NCBI RefSeq assembly: GCF_002631185.1
Contig: NZ_PDNU01000005.1
Span: 1-64,000, forward strand
Direction: 5' to 3'
Source: Teichococcus rhizosphaerae
GTDB lineage: Bacteria; Pseudomonadota; Alphaproteobacteria; Acetobacterales; Acetobacteraceae
DNA: 64,000 nucleotides
Shown here: positions 35,117 through 44,310 of the stretch, in pieces
Position numbering within the stretch: position 1 is the stretch's first letter
Layout: each line of letters starts with the position of its first letter
Notes under the pieces: generated by a model
What the model was told of the DNA's origin: nothing
Database searches by the model: none
The model's input: only the letters and a program-made list of their open reading frames with translations
Made by a program: the position numbers and the translations under genes

Positions 35117-36280
35117 TCAGCGGCGCAGCCAGGAGTACAGCCGCGCCGGCGCCTCGGCCATCGCGGCCTCGGCGCCGCAATAGGAGAAGCGCAGGAAGCG
35201 GCCGCCGCGCGCGGGGTCGAAATCCACCCCCGGCGTGGCGGCGATGCCGGCCTCGGCCAGCATGCGCGCGGCGAAGGCCACGCTGTCATTGGTCAGGTGG
35301 CCGATATCGGCCCAAAGGTAGAAGGCGCCGTCGGCGGCGGCGAGGCGGTCGAACCCCGCCGCCGGCAGGCCGGCCAGCAGCCGGTCGCGGTTGCGGGCAT
35401 AGGCGGCCTTGTTCGCCTCCAGCTCCTCAACGCCCCCGAAGGCGGCCTCCGCCGCCACCTGCGCCACATGGGGCGCACTGATGAACATGTTCTGCGCCAG
35501 GCACTCGACGGGGCGGATCAGGTCCTCGGGCAGCACCATCCAGCCGATGCGCCAGCCGGTCATCGAGAAGTACTTGGAGAAGCTGTTGATCACCACGGCG
35601 CTGTCGCTCAGCGCGGCGGCGGTGGTCTCCTCCATGCCGTAGGAGAGGCCATGGTAGATCTCGTCCGAGATCAGCCGCACGCCGTTCTCGTGGCACCAGC
35701 GGGCGATGGCGCCAAGCTCCCCGGCCGAAAGCATGGTGCCCGCCGGGTTGCAGGGCGAGGCGACGATGAGGCCGTCGGGCCGCGGGTCCAGCGCCTCCAG
35801 CATGGCGATGCTGGGCTGGAAGCGGGTGGAGGCGTCGCAGGGCAGCAGCTGCGGCACCATGCCGAGGGCGGTGAGGATGTTGGCGTAGGGCGGGTAGAAG
35901 GGCGCGGCCATGGCCACGCGGTCGCCCGGGTCGAAGGCGGCCAGGAAGGCCAGCGGAAAGGCGCCGGAGGCTCCCACCGTCACGGCCACCCGGTTGGGCG
36001 CCACGGTGACCGCGTACTTCTCCTCGTAGTGGCGGGCGATGCGCTCGCGCAGGCTGCGCAGCCCGAAGGCTTCCGTGTAGCCCATCGGCGCCCCGGCCGA
36101 GAGGGCGCGCATGGCGGCCTCCACGGCCGCGCGCGGCGCGCCGGTGGAAGGCTGCCCCACCTCCATGCGCAGCACCCCCGGCGCGCCGGGCGGCAGCGCG
36201 GCCTCGCGCGCATTGGCGGCGGCGATGACGTCCATCACCAGGAAGGGGGGCGCTTCCGCCCCGCGGCCCGTCTTCAGCAT
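35117..36280 (-). CDS. pyridoxal phosphate-dependent aminotransferase
   Basis: A 387-residue class I/II aminotransferase of fold type I. N178 (SPCNPAG), D206 and Y209 (SDEIYHG), the Schiff-base K236 (NSFSKYFSMTGWRIGW) and R244 form the expected active site. MEVGQPSTGAP is a typical N-terminal substrate loop. It is likely an aspartate/aromatic-type transaminase; the substrate is not certain. The ATG at 36280 was chosen because the upstream open frame lacks homology. It starts 46 bases downstream of the gamma-glutamyltransferase-like gene on the same strand and converges on the MocR-type regulator. Confidence 0.9.
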   Translation of the reverse strand: MLKTGRGAEAPPFLVMDVIAAANAREAALPPGAPGVLRMEVGQPSTGAPRAAVEAAMRALSAGAPMGYTEAFGLRSLRERIARHYEEKYAVTVAPNRVAVTVGASGAFPLAFLAAFDPGDRVAMAAPFYPPYANILTALGMVPQLLPCDASTRFQPSIAMLEALDPRPDGLIVASPCNPAGTMLSAGELGAIARWCHENGVRLISDEIYHGLSYGMEETTAAALSDSAVVINSFSKYFSMTGWRIGWMVLPEDLIRPVECLAQNMFISAPHVAQVAAEAAFGGVEELEANKAAYARNRDRLLAGLPAAGFDRLAAADGAFYLWADIGHLTNDSVAFAARMLAEAGIAATPGVDFDPARGGRFLRFSYCGAEAAMAEAPARLYSWLRR

Positions 36281-36326
36281 GTGTTCTCGAACTCCCGGCG
36301 GGAAGGGCGGCGCCCTCCCCGCGCGC

Positions 36327-37820
36327 TTACAGGCCGCCGCCGATCGCCAGCCCCGACCCGCGCGGGTCGGTGGCGGCGGCGCATTGGGCGGAATTGCCCG
36401 GCAGGTAGGCGGCGCAGCCAATGGCGTTGCCGCGCCCCGGCTCCGGCACGCCCGCCACCGCCGCGTCGATGCCGGTGCGGTTCAGCAGGTGCCGCGCCGC
36501 CGGCAGGGCGAGCGCGACCGGCGCCGCCGCCTGCCCCGTGCCGGTGCCGGCGTAGCGGAAGGCGCGCAGATTGGCGTTGTGCGCCAGGGCGGCCGCCAGC
36601 AGCGGCGGCTCCACGCGCCCGACGCCCGGCGCCGCGGCCAGCAGGAAGCCCATCTGCGGCACCACGCGCCCGGTGCCGAACAGGTTGTTCAGCGTGAACA
36701 CGCAGGAGACGGCGTTGCCGTCGCGGTCCAGCGTCATCAGCCCGGCCGAGGCGGGCAGCGCCGGCGCGATGCCGCCAAAGGCGGGCGGGCTCGCCAGCAG
36801 CGCGGCGGCATCCCCCCAGCCCTGGCGCCAGGCCTGCGAGACGGCGAGGCCGCGCTGCGAGGCGGCGTCCACCCCCTCACCCGCCTGCAGCGCCTGGAAG
36901 GCGGCGGCGGCGGCCAGGCCGCCATCGGCCGGCGGCGGCAGGAAGGAGAGGATGTCGCTGCCCACCGTCATCTGCAGGGGCGGCACCACGGCCGGGATGG
37001 CCGGGCGGAGCTGCTCCACCGTCAGCGGGCCGCCGATGGCGGGGCTCACCGCCTCCAGCCGCCGGGCCAGCACGCCCTGGTGCAGGTCGCCCACGCCCGA
37101 GACGCGCAGCGCGCCGAGCGTCGCGCCGAGATCGGCCTGGGTCATCCGCTCGCCCTCGGCCAGCGGCCGGCCGGTGGCGTCGGCGTAGAGGGCGCGGGCG
37201 CCCGGGTCGGCGAGGAGCGGGCCGGCCACGGCGGCGAGGTCCTGCGAGAAGGCGCGCGAGACGGTGGCGCCGAAGCGGGCGAGCTGCTCGGCCGGCGCCA
37301 TCAATTCCTCGAAAGGCCGGCGCGGATTGCGGGTGTGCAGCGCGAACAGGCCGCGCGCCAGCATGGGCACCGCCGCCGGGCGGTCGCCGCCGCCCGCCGC
37401 GCCGGAAGGCGGCAGGAAGAGCAGCGCCTCGGTCACGTTGCGGCTGTGGGTGTAGACGAGGCAGGCGCCGCTGGCGCCGAGGCCGGTGCGGGAGGGCAGC
37501 GTGACCGCCATGGCGAAGCCCGCCGCCACCGCCGCGTCCGCCGCCGTGCCGCCCACCGAGAGCACCTCGCGCGCCACCAGCGCGGCGCGCGGCTCGTCGG
37601 CCACCGCGCCGCCGAGGAAGCCGGAAACATAGCCGGGCTGGCCCTCGGCCGGGCCGCCGCCGGTCAGGCCGCTCACCGCGTTGCCGACGGTGCCGCAGCC
37701 CGCCAGCGCCACCAGGCCGAGGGCCAGCAGCGGGGCGGCCGCCGGAAGGCCCGGGGCGACGCGCCGCCGGAACCGTCGTCCTGGCCGCTCCCCCTCCGCT
37801 CGGGGTAGAATGGCCGGCAT
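36327..37820 (-). CDS. gamma-glutamyltransferase-like lipoprotein
   Basis: A 497-residue N-terminal-nucleophile hydrolase-like protein. The region VLSVGGTAADAAVAAGFAMAV (about residues 86-106) and LDRDGNAVSCVFTLNNLFGTG (about 364-384) are family landmarks. By alignment with the family TTHYSVVDKDG stretch, the autocatalytic Thr position is Ser358, and the usual GGSRI substrate motif is not seen. An N-terminal lipobox ALAGC (C42) predicts membrane anchoring. True enzymes transfer gamma-glutamyl groups from glutathione; activity here is uncertain. The ATG at 37820 overlaps the start of the divergent protease gene, and no better start is visible. Confidence 0.78.
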   Translation of the reverse strand: MPAILPRAEGERPGRRFRRRVAPGLPAAAPLLALGLVALAGCGTVGNAVSGLTGGGPAEGQPGYVSGFLGGAVADEPRAALVAREVLSVGGTAADAAVAAGFAMAVTLPSRTGLGASGACLVYTHSRNVTEALLFLPPSGAAGGGDRPAAVPMLARGLFALHTRNPRRPFEELMAPAEQLARFGATVSRAFSQDLAAVAGPLLADPGARALYADATGRPLAEGERMTQADLGATLGALRVSGVGDLHQGVLARRLEAVSPAIGGPLTVEQLRPAIPAVVPPLQMTVGSDILSFLPPPADGGLAAAAAFQALQAGEGVDAASQRGLAVSQAWRQGWGDAAALLASPPAFGGIAPALPASAGLMTLDRDGNAVSCVFTLNNLFGTGRVVPQMGFLLAAAPGVGRVEPPLLAAALAHNANLRAFRYAGTGTGQAAAPVALALPAARHLLNRTGIDAAVAGVPEPGRGNAIGCAAYLPGNSAQCAAATDPRGSGLAIGGGL

Positions 37821-39252
37821 GGGAAAGCTGCTGGCCCCGTTCCGCGCGCTGCTGCTCATGCTGGCGTTCTTCACTCCGGTGCTGGTTCCCGGGACCGTGG
37901 CGGCCCAGGGTGGACGGGACGGGGGACGAGAAGGCGGGCGGGGCGTGGTGGTGATCCGCGACGCCGAGACGGAGCGCATGCTCCGCGGCTTCGCCGATCC
38001 CCTGTTCCGCGCCGCCGGGATCGACCCGGCCCGGGTGGACATCACCCTCATCCAGAACCGGGCCATAAACGCCTTCGTCACCACCGGCAACCGCATGTTC
38101 ATCCACACCGGGCTGATCCTGCAGGCGGGCGGGGCCTCGGAGCTGGCGGGGGTGCTGGCGCACGAGACCGGCCACATCGCCGGCGGCCACCTGGCGCGGC
38201 TGCCCGACGAGATGCGGATGGCGATGCTCCGCTCCCTCGCCGCCATGCTGCTCGGCGCCGGCGCGGCGGTGGCCACCGGCCAGGGCGAGGCCTTCGGCGC
38301 CGTGGCCATGGGCGGGCAGGCCAGCGCCCTGGGCGGCCTGTTCGCCTTCACCCGCGGCCAGGAGCAGGCGGCGGACCAGGCCGCGCTGCACTACCTGGAG
38401 ACGGTGGGCTGGTCCGCCGCCGGGCTGGAGCGCCTGCTGGAGCGGCTGCTGGACCAGGAGCTGCTGGCGGTGGGCCGGCAGGACCCGTATTTCCGCACCC
38501 ATCCGCTTTCGCGGGACCGGCTGGACTTCGTGCGCGAGCGGATGCGCCATGGCCGCGCCGCCCGCGCCATGCCGCCGGCGGCGCTGGAGGGCGCCTTCGC
38601 CATGGCGAAGGCCAAGCTGCACGGCTTCCTCGACCATCCCGCCCTGGTGCTGCGGCGCTATCCGGCGGAGGACGCCTCCGCCCCCGCCCGCTATGCCCGC
38701 GCCATCATGGCCTTCCGGTCGGGGCGCATCGCGGAGGCGGCGGCGGGGCTGGATTCGCTGCTGGCCGAACAGCCCGGCAATCCCTGGCTGCACGAGATGA
38801 AGGGGCAGGTGCTGTTCGAGGGACACCGCGCCGCCGAGGCGCTGCCCGCCTATGCCGCCGCCGCCCGCCTCGCCCCCGCCGAGCCGCTGATCCGCACCGC
38901 CCATGCGCGGGTGATGATCGAGCTGGGCGAGCCCGCGCTGCTGCCGCGCGCCGTGGCCGAGCTGGAGGCCAGCCTGGCGCTGGACCGCGATTCCGCCTTC
39001 GCCTGGCGCCAGCTCGGCATCGCCCAGGGCCGGCTCGGCCGGATGCCGCTGGCCGACCTCGCCCTTGCGGAGGAGGCGATGCTGGAGGAGGACTTCCCCG
39101 CCGCCCGCTTCCTGGCCCGCCGCGCCGAGGAGGCGCTGCCCCCCGGCCCCGCGCGGCTGCGCGCCGCCGACCTTCGCAATGCCGCCCGGCGCGACAACCT
39201 GACACTCGACCAGCGCGCCGCCGAGCGCGAGCACGAACGACGGAGACGATAA
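37810..39252 (+). CDS. BepA-like M48 metalloprotease with TPR region
   Basis: A 480-residue periplasmic protease. A signal peptide (about residues 5-33) precedes an M48 domain with the zinc motif HETGH (H118, E119, H122) and third ligand E185 (GQEQAADQAAL), then a C-terminal TPR-like region (about 270-470). BepA in E. coli clears misassembled outer-membrane proteins such as LptD. The ATG at 37810 or the ATG at 37819 could be used; both overlap the divergent lipoprotein start. The stop lies four bases before the next gene, a DsbA-like protein, so they form an envelope-quality-control pair. Confidence 0.88.
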   Translation: MAGMGKLLAPFRALLLMLAFFTPVLVPGTVAAQGGRDGGREGGRGVVVIRDAETERMLRGFADPLFRAAGIDPARVDITLIQNRAINAFVTTGNRMFIHTGLILQAGGASELAGVLAHETGHIAGGHLARLPDEMRMAMLRSLAAMLLGAGAAVATGQGEAFGAVAMGGQASALGGLFAFTRGQEQAADQAALHYLETVGWSAAGLERLLERLLDQELLAVGRQDPYFRTHPLSRDRLDFVRERMRHGRAARAMPPAALEGAFAMAKAKLHGFLDHPALVLRRYPAEDASAPARYARAIMAFRSGRIAEAAAGLDSLLAEQPGNPWLHEMKGQVLFEGHRAAEALPAYAAAARLAPAEPLIRTAHARVMIELGEPALLPRAVAELEASLALDRDSAFAWRQLGIAQGRLGRMPLADLALAEEAMLEEDFPAARFLARRAEEALPPGPARLRAADLRNAARRDNLTLDQRAAEREHERRRR

Positions 39253-39256
39253 GCGC

Positions 39257-40069
39257 GTGACCCCGATGACCCGCAGCGCCCCCCGCCTCGCCATCCCGGT
39301 GCTGCCGTTCCTGCGGGTGGCGCTCCTGGCGCTGGCACCCCTGGCGCTGGCACCCCTGGCAGCGGCCCCCGCCCTGGCCCAGCCCCTCACCCCCGAGCAG
39401 CGCGGCGAGGTGGTGGAGATCCTGCGCGAGGCGCTGAAGCGCGACCCCTCCATCCTGCGCGAGGCCTTCGCCACGCTGGAGCAGGCCGAGCAGCAGGAGC
39501 GCGCGGCGGCGCAGCGCGAGGCCATCCTCGCCCAGTCCGCCGCCCTGCTGCGCGACCCGGCCGACCCGGTGAGAGGCAATCCGCGGGGCGACCTCGCCAT
39601 CGTCGAGTTCTTCGATGTGCGCTGCGGCTACTGCAAGATGATGCACCCCGCCATCCAGGCCTTGCTGGCCGAGGACCCGCAGATCCGCGTGGTGATGAAG
39701 GACCTGCCGGTCCTGGGCCCGGCCAGCGTGATGGCCAGCCGCGCCCTGCTGGCCGCGCAGCGCCAGGACCGCTACGCCGCGTACCAGGACGCGCTGATGC
39801 AGCTGCGCGGCGAGCCCACCGAGGCGGCGTTGAGGGTCGAGGCCGAGCGCGTCGGCCTCGACTGGACGCGGCTGCGGCGCGACATGGAGGATCCCGCCAT
39901 CCAGGCGCGGCTGCGGCACAACCTGGAGCTGGCCCGGCAGATGTCGATCCAGGGCACGCCGGCGCTGGTGATCGGCGGCACGCTGGTGCCGGGCGCGGTG
40001 GACCTGCCGGCGCTGCGGCAGCTGGTGGAGCAGGCGCGGCGGGAGGGCGCCGGCCGCAAGGACCAGTGA
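39257..40069 (+). CDS. DsbA-family thiol oxidoreductase (Com1-like)
   Basis: A 270-residue exported thioredoxin-fold protein. The signal peptide ends near APALA (residue 41). A coiled N-terminal region (about 45-95) precedes the DsbA domain with the active site CGYC (C123, C126) in FFDVRCGYCK and the cis-Pro loop GTPALVI. It resembles Com1/ScsC/BdbD-type proteins that oxidise or isomerise disulfides in the periplasm. It starts with GTG at 39257, with ggagacg upstream; an ATG three codons later is possible. Cotranscribed with the M48 protease. The signal core contains a duplicated 15-bp unit. Confidence 0.88.
   Translation: MTPMTRSAPRLAIPVLPFLRVALLALAPLALAPLAAAPALAQPLTPEQRGEVVEILREALKRDPSILREAFATLEQAEQQERAAAQREAILAQSAALLRDPADPVRGNPRGDLAIVEFFDVRCGYCKMMHPAIQALLAEDPQIRVVMKDLPVLGPASVMASRALLAAQRQDRYAAYQDALMQLRGEPTEAALRVEAERVGLDWTRLRRDMEDPAIQARLRHNLELARQMSIQGTPALVIGGTLVPGAVDLPALRQLVEQARREGAGRKDQ
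39326..39360 (+). repeat. 15-bp tandem duplication in a signal peptide
   Basis: ctggcgctggcaccc occurs twice in tandem plus a partial third copy, encoding the repeated Leu-Ala-Leu-Ala-Pro units of the DsbA-like signal core. In frame. Confidence 0.75.
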
Positions 40070-40274
40070 GGCATCGAGGCGCTGGGTCCGAAACGCCACG
40101 CCCCCGCCCCGTTGCCCATCTCGCACCTGCGTATAGAGTGAGGGCGGGAGAGCTTCGCGGGGGGATGGGTTTGCGAGCATGCATGCAGGCGCCGGAGCCG
40201 CGCCCGGGCCACCGCCGGGCCGCCGGGAGACTTGGCCTTCTCCGCCCGCTGGCGGGCCCGCGGGGCGCGGGCGG

Positions 40275-41255
40275 ATGAGCGGCGGGCCGGACCGGTCCTT
40301 TCTGCCGCATTTCCCGGTGGAACTGCCGGTCCCGGACTTGCGGCCCTGGCTGCCGGGCAACATGCTGCCCGGGGTGTGGAGCTTCGCCGCCGAGGCGCCC
40401 GGCCCGCATGTCGCGCTGTGCAGCCTGATCCATGGCAACGAGATCGCCGGCGCGCTGCTGCTTTCGCGCTGGCTCGAGCAGGGGATGCGCCCGGCGCGGG
40501 GGCGGCTCACCTTCATCTTCGCCAATCTCCGCGCCTTTGCCCGCTTCGACCCCGCCGACCCCACCCTCAGCCGCTACGTGGACGAGGACCTGAACCGCGT
40601 CTGGTGCGAGCGGGTGCTGAACGGGCCGCGCCAGAGCGCGGAGCTGAGCCGCGCGCGGGAGCTGCTGCCGGCGATCGGCACGGTGGACGTGCTGCTCGAC
40701 CTGCACAGCATGCTCTGGCCCTCCGACCCGCTGATCCTCTGCGGCAGCGTGCCGCGCGCGCAGGCGCTCGGGCTGCGGCTCGGCGTGCCGCCGCTGGTGG
40801 TGGCGGACCAGGGCCACACCACCGGGCTGCGGTTGATCGACCATCGCGGCTTCACCCGCCCGGAGGGGGGGCGGGCCGCCCTGCTGGTGGAGGGCGGCCA
40901 GCACTGGGAAGCGGCGACGCTCGCCACGCTGGAAGCCTGCGCCACCGCCCTGCTGCGCGAGACGGGGGTGCTGGAGCCGCCGCCCGCCCTTCCATTGGCC
41001 GCTCCATGGGTTGCCCCCTCCCGCATGGCGGTGGTGACCCGCACCGTCATCGCCGGCACGCACAGCTTCAGCTTCGTCGAGCCGTTCCGCGGCGGCACCG
41101 TCATCCCCCGCCGCAACACGCTGCTGGCGCTGGATGGCGAAACGGAGATCCGCACCCCGCATGACGACTGCCTGCTGGTGATGCCGAGCCCGCGCACCAT
41201 GCGCGGCCACACCGCCGTGCGCCTGGCGCGCTTCCTGGACCCCGTCGAGGGCTGA
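40275..41255 (+). CDS. AstE/AspA-family zinc deacylase
   Basis: A 326-residue M14-like metallohydrolase of the succinylglutamate desuccinylase/aspartoacylase family. Zinc ligands are H53 and E56 (LIHGNEIAG) and H144 (LLDLHSM). YVDEDLNRVW (101-110) binds substrate, and the Glu in LLVEGGQHW (second half) is the likely general base. The substrate is not known; family members hydrolyse N-acyl amino acids. The ATG at 40275 was chosen; the frame is open upstream without homology. The preceding 205 bases hold no other gene. A weak 7-bp hairpin follows at about 41264-41284. Confidence 0.85.
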   Translation: MSGGPDRSFLPHFPVELPVPDLRPWLPGNMLPGVWSFAAEAPGPHVALCSLIHGNEIAGALLLSRWLEQGMRPARGRLTFIFANLRAFARFDPADPTLSRYVDEDLNRVWCERVLNGPRQSAELSRARELLPAIGTVDVLLDLHSMLWPSDPLILCGSVPRAQALGLRLGVPPLVVADQGHTTGLRLIDHRGFTRPEGGRAALLVEGGQHWEAATLATLEACATALLRETGVLEPPPALPLAAPWVAPSRMAVVTRTVIAGTHSFSFVEPFRGGTVIPRRNTLLALDGETEIRTPHDDCLLVMPSPRTMRGHTAVRLARFLDPVEG

Positions 41256-41420
41256 CGCGCCGCGGCGCCGGGCGCGCCGGCGCCCAACCCTCTCCCCCCG
41301 GCGCAAACGGAGCGGACGGGCGGGGGGATTGCCGACAGTGAACACCCCATGCCACCCTGCCGGCAGCCGGCGGAATGCCTCGCCCGCTCAAGACATCCAG
41401 CACTCCGGAGGATTTCCAGG

Positions 41421-42098
41421 ATGGCCATTGGCCTGCGCATCGCCGAGCAGTTCACCCGCGTCGCCCCCGCGCTGATCGACCGCGCGGCCAAGCTGCCGGT
41501 CGCCAATATCGGCGACGTCATGAACCGGATGCAGGCCATGCGCGGCGGCTTCAAGGCCTATGGCGGGCGCCGCGCGCTGGTGGGGCCGGCGCTGACGGTG
41601 CGCGTCCGTCCCGGCGACAACCTGCTGCTGCACCGCGCCATCGACCTGGCCCAGCCGGGCGACGTGATCGTCTGCGACGGCGGCGGCGACCTGTCCATGG
41701 CGGTGGCGGGCGACCTGATGGCGAGCCACGCCGTCAGCCGCCGCGTCGGCGCCCTGGTGATCGACGGGGCGGTGCGCGACATCAAGGAGCTGGCGCAGCT
41801 CGACCTCGGCGTCTGGGCGCTCGGCGCCACGCCGGCCGGGCCGCACAAGGAGGGGCCGGGCGAGATCGGCTACCCCATCGCCTGCGGCGGGCTGGTGGTC
41901 GCCCCGGGCGACCTGATCGCGGCGGACGAGGATGGCGTCGTCGTCGTCCCGCGCGAGGCGGCGGAGGCGGTGATCGCCGCGGCGGAGGCGCACGCGGCCA
42001 AGGAGGCGGACACCACCGCCGCCATCCGCGGCGCCGGCTGGAACCGTGGCTGGGTCGAGCAGATCCTGGCCGCCAAGGGCTTCGCCGTCACCCGCTGA
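41421..42098 (+). CDS. RraA-like protein / 4-hydroxy-4-methyl-2-oxoglutarate aldolase family
   Basis: A 225-residue protein of the RraA/HMG aldolase fold. VANIGDVMNRM (about residues 30-40), the loop DGGGDLSMAVAGDLM and the stretch GALVIDGAVRD are family landmarks; the last carries the Arg and Asp that bind pyruvate and metal in the aldolases. Members are either class II aldolases/oxaloacetate decarboxylases or RNase E inhibitors. The setting with dehydrogenases and a carboxylate receptor favours an enzyme. The ATG at 41421 follows cggagga. It is the first gene of a four-gene plus-strand operon. Confidence 0.83.
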   Translation: MAIGLRIAEQFTRVAPALIDRAAKLPVANIGDVMNRMQAMRGGFKAYGGRRALVGPALTVRVRPGDNLLLHRAIDLAQPGDVIVCDGGGDLSMAVAGDLMASHAVSRRVGALVIDGAVRDIKELAQLDLGVWALGATPAGPHKEGPGEIGYPIACGGLVVAPGDLIAADEDGVVVVPREAAEAVIAAAEAHAAKEADTTAAIRGAGWNRGWVEQILAAKGFAVTR

Positions 42099-42109
42099 GG
42101 GCCGCGCAG

Positions 42110-43207
42110 ATGGCCATTCCCGTCGCCCAGGTGCCCGCCGGGCGTGTCCGGCGGCAGATCCTGAACGTGCTGCTGGCCTGGGGCATGGACCCTGTGCTGG
42201 CCGACACCACGGCCGAGGCCATGGTGGAGACCGACCTCATGGGCATCGACTCGCACGGCCTGTCGATGCTGATGATGTACGAGGCGCTGCGCGACGGCGG
42301 GCAGCTCGACCTGTCGGCGAAGCCCCGCGTGGCGCGGCGCAACGCCGCCACCGCGCTGGTGGATGGTGGCGCCGGGCTCGGCCACCCCGTGGCGGCCATG
42401 GGCATGGCGCTGGCGGCCGAGATGGCGCTGGCGGGCGGCATCGGCGCGGTGGGGGTGTTCAACTCGCACCATTTCGGCGCCGCCGGCTACTATGTCCGGC
42501 TGGCGGCGAGGCGCGGCGTCATCGGCATGGTGATGACCACGGCGCGCAGCGTGCTGGTGGTGCCCACGCGCGGCGCGCAGCCCATGCTCGGCACCAACCC
42601 CATCGCGCTGGCCGCCCCCGCCGGCCGCGAGCCCGCCTTCGTGCTGGACATGTCGAGCAGCACGGTGGCCGGCAACAAGGTCAAGGTCTATGACCTGAAC
42701 GGCAAGCCGATGCCGGAGGGCTGGGTGGTGGATGGCGAGGGCCGCCCCGTCACCGATGCCGCCGAGGGCATGGCCTACCTGTTCAAGCGGGCCGAGGGGG
42801 GGCTCACCCCGCTCGGCGGCACGGGGGAAGGCGGCGGCCACAAGGGCTACGGCCTCGGGCTGATGGTGCAGATCCTGGCGGGCACCCTGACCGGCGGCGC
42901 CCTTTCCGTGCTGCACAACCGCACGGCGAAGCCCGGCGAGCCGGACAATATCGGCCATTTCTTCCTGGCCATCGACCCCGCCGCCTTCCGCCCGCCGGAG
43001 GCGTTCGAGGCCGATCTGGGCGAGCTGCTGGCGACGATGCGCGCCACGCCCCCCACCCGGGCGGACCGCCCCGTGCTGATCCCGGGCGAGCCGGAGGATG
43101 CCGAGCGCGCCGCCCGCCTCGCCGCCGGCATTCCCGTGCCGGAAACGCTCGACCGGCATGTGCGGGAGATCTGCGCCCGCTGCGGCGCCGAATACGTGCT
43201 GGCCTGA
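42110..43207 (+). CDS. Ldh-family (malate/L-lactate dehydrogenase type 2) oxidoreductase
   Basis: A 365-residue NAD(P)-dependent 2-hydroxyacid dehydrogenase unrelated to the classical LDH/MDH fold. GIDSHGLSML (about residues 45-54) carries the catalytic His, and FNSHHFGAAGYY, MLGTNPIALAAP and GGGHKGYGLGLMVQ are family landmarks. Relatives act on malate, L-lactate, ureidoglycolate, sulfolactate or delta1-piperideine-2-carboxylate. It begins 11 bases after the RraA-like gene. An earlier in-frame ATG would overlap that gene and is rejected. Confidence 0.88.
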   Translation: MAIPVAQVPAGRVRRQILNVLLAWGMDPVLADTTAEAMVETDLMGIDSHGLSMLMMYEALRDGGQLDLSAKPRVARRNAATALVDGGAGLGHPVAAMGMALAAEMALAGGIGAVGVFNSHHFGAAGYYVRLAARRGVIGMVMTTARSVLVVPTRGAQPMLGTNPIALAAPAGREPAFVLDMSSSTVAGNKVKVYDLNGKPMPEGWVVDGEGRPVTDAAEGMAYLFKRAEGGLTPLGGTGEGGGHKGYGLGLMVQILAGTLTGGALSVLHNRTAKPGEPDNIGHFFLAIDPAAFRPPEAFEADLGELLATMRATPPTRADRPVLIPGEPEDAERAARLAAGIPVPETLDRHVREICARCGAEYVLA

Positions 43208-43328
43208 GGAAGCCCGGCCCCGGAGCCGGAAAAGCCGGCAGGCGCGGCGGGACCGCCCGCCGCGCGCCGGAACAAGCGGGCCGCGCCAGACGGCCGCGAG
43301 AAAGAACAGGAACCACGGGAGAATAGCC

Positions 43329-44300
43329 ATGTTCAGGATGCCCCGCCGCGCCATGCTGGCCGGCCTGCTCGCCACCCCCGCCCTGCCGCGCGCCCGTCCC
43401 GCCCTGGCGCAGGAGGGCTGGCAGCCGACGCGCCCCGTGCAGCTCATCGCCGGCTTCGCGCCGGGCGGCGGCAGCGACATCATCGCCCGCACCATCGCCG
43501 AGGCCTGCGCACCGCTCTTTCCGCAGCCGCTGGTGGTGGTGAACCGCCCCGGCGCCGGCGGCGCGCTCGCCGCGGACTTCGTGGCCCGCGCCGCGCCCGA
43601 CGGCCACACCCTGCTGCTGGCCGGCGGCAGCGAGAGCACCTCGATCCCCGCCCACCGCGAGGTGCCCTACGACCCGAAATCCTCCTTCCGCGCCGTGATC
43701 CGCCTGACGCGGAACGGCCACTTCATCTGCGTGCGCGGCAAGGGCGGCCGCTTCTCCGACATGCGGCAGGTGATGGCGGCGGCCAAGGCCGAGCCGGGGC
43801 GCATCACCCATGGCTCGGCCGGCGCCGGCACCCTGTCCCACTCGCTGTTCCTGCTGCTGGAGCGGCGCGCCGGCGTCGAGTTCCTGCACGTCCCCTACAC
43901 CGGCGGCGGCCCGGTGGCGCAGGCGCTGCTCTCGGGCGAGATCGACCTCGGCGTGCAGGCCTCGGACGAGCTGGGCGGCCTCGCCGCCTCGGGCGACATC
44001 GTGCCGATCGCCCTCGCCTCCGCCGAGCGGTCCCCCGCCTGGCCCGAGGTGCCGACGCTGCGCGAGCTGGGCTGGGACGTGCAGGCGGACAACCAGAAGG
44101 GCTGGATCGGCCCGGCGGGGCTGACCGACGCCATGGTGACCTACCACCACGACCGCTTCCGCGAGGGCATGAAGGCGCCCGCCTGGACCCGCTTCATGGA
44201 GCGCATCCGCGAGGTGGACGGCTATGCCAGCGGCCCCGACTTCCAGCGCGCCATGGACACGCTGCTGGACGACATCCGCGGCGCGCTGCGCCGGAGCTGA
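43329..44300 (+). CDS. Bug/TctC family solute receptor
   Basis: A 323-residue periplasmic binding protein. The signal (MPRRAMLAGLLATPALPRAR, cleavage after about residue 27) precedes WQPTRPVQLIAGFAPGGGSDIIAR and the DGHTLL loop, typical of Bug proteins. It probably binds the carboxylate handled by the flanking enzymes. No tctAB permease is nearby. It starts 121 bases after the Ldh-family gene and ends 10 bases before the dehydrogenase gene, inside the same transcription unit. Distinct from the Bug protein at 5171-6163. Confidence 0.9.
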   Translation: MFRMPRRAMLAGLLATPALPRARPALAQEGWQPTRPVQLIAGFAPGGGSDIIARTIAEACAPLFPQPLVVVNRPGAGGALAADFVARAAPDGHTLLLAGGSESTSIPAHREVPYDPKSSFRAVIRLTRNGHFICVRGKGGRFSDMRQVMAAAKAEPGRITHGSAGAGTLSHSLFLLLERRAGVEFLHVPYTGGGPVAQALLSGEIDLGVQASDELGGLAASGDIVPIALASAERSPAWPEVPTLRELGWDVQADNQKGWIGPAGLTDAMVTYHHDRFREGMKAPAWTRFMERIREVDGYASGPDFQRAMDTLLDDIRGALRRS

Positions 44301-44310
44301 GGAGAACAGC

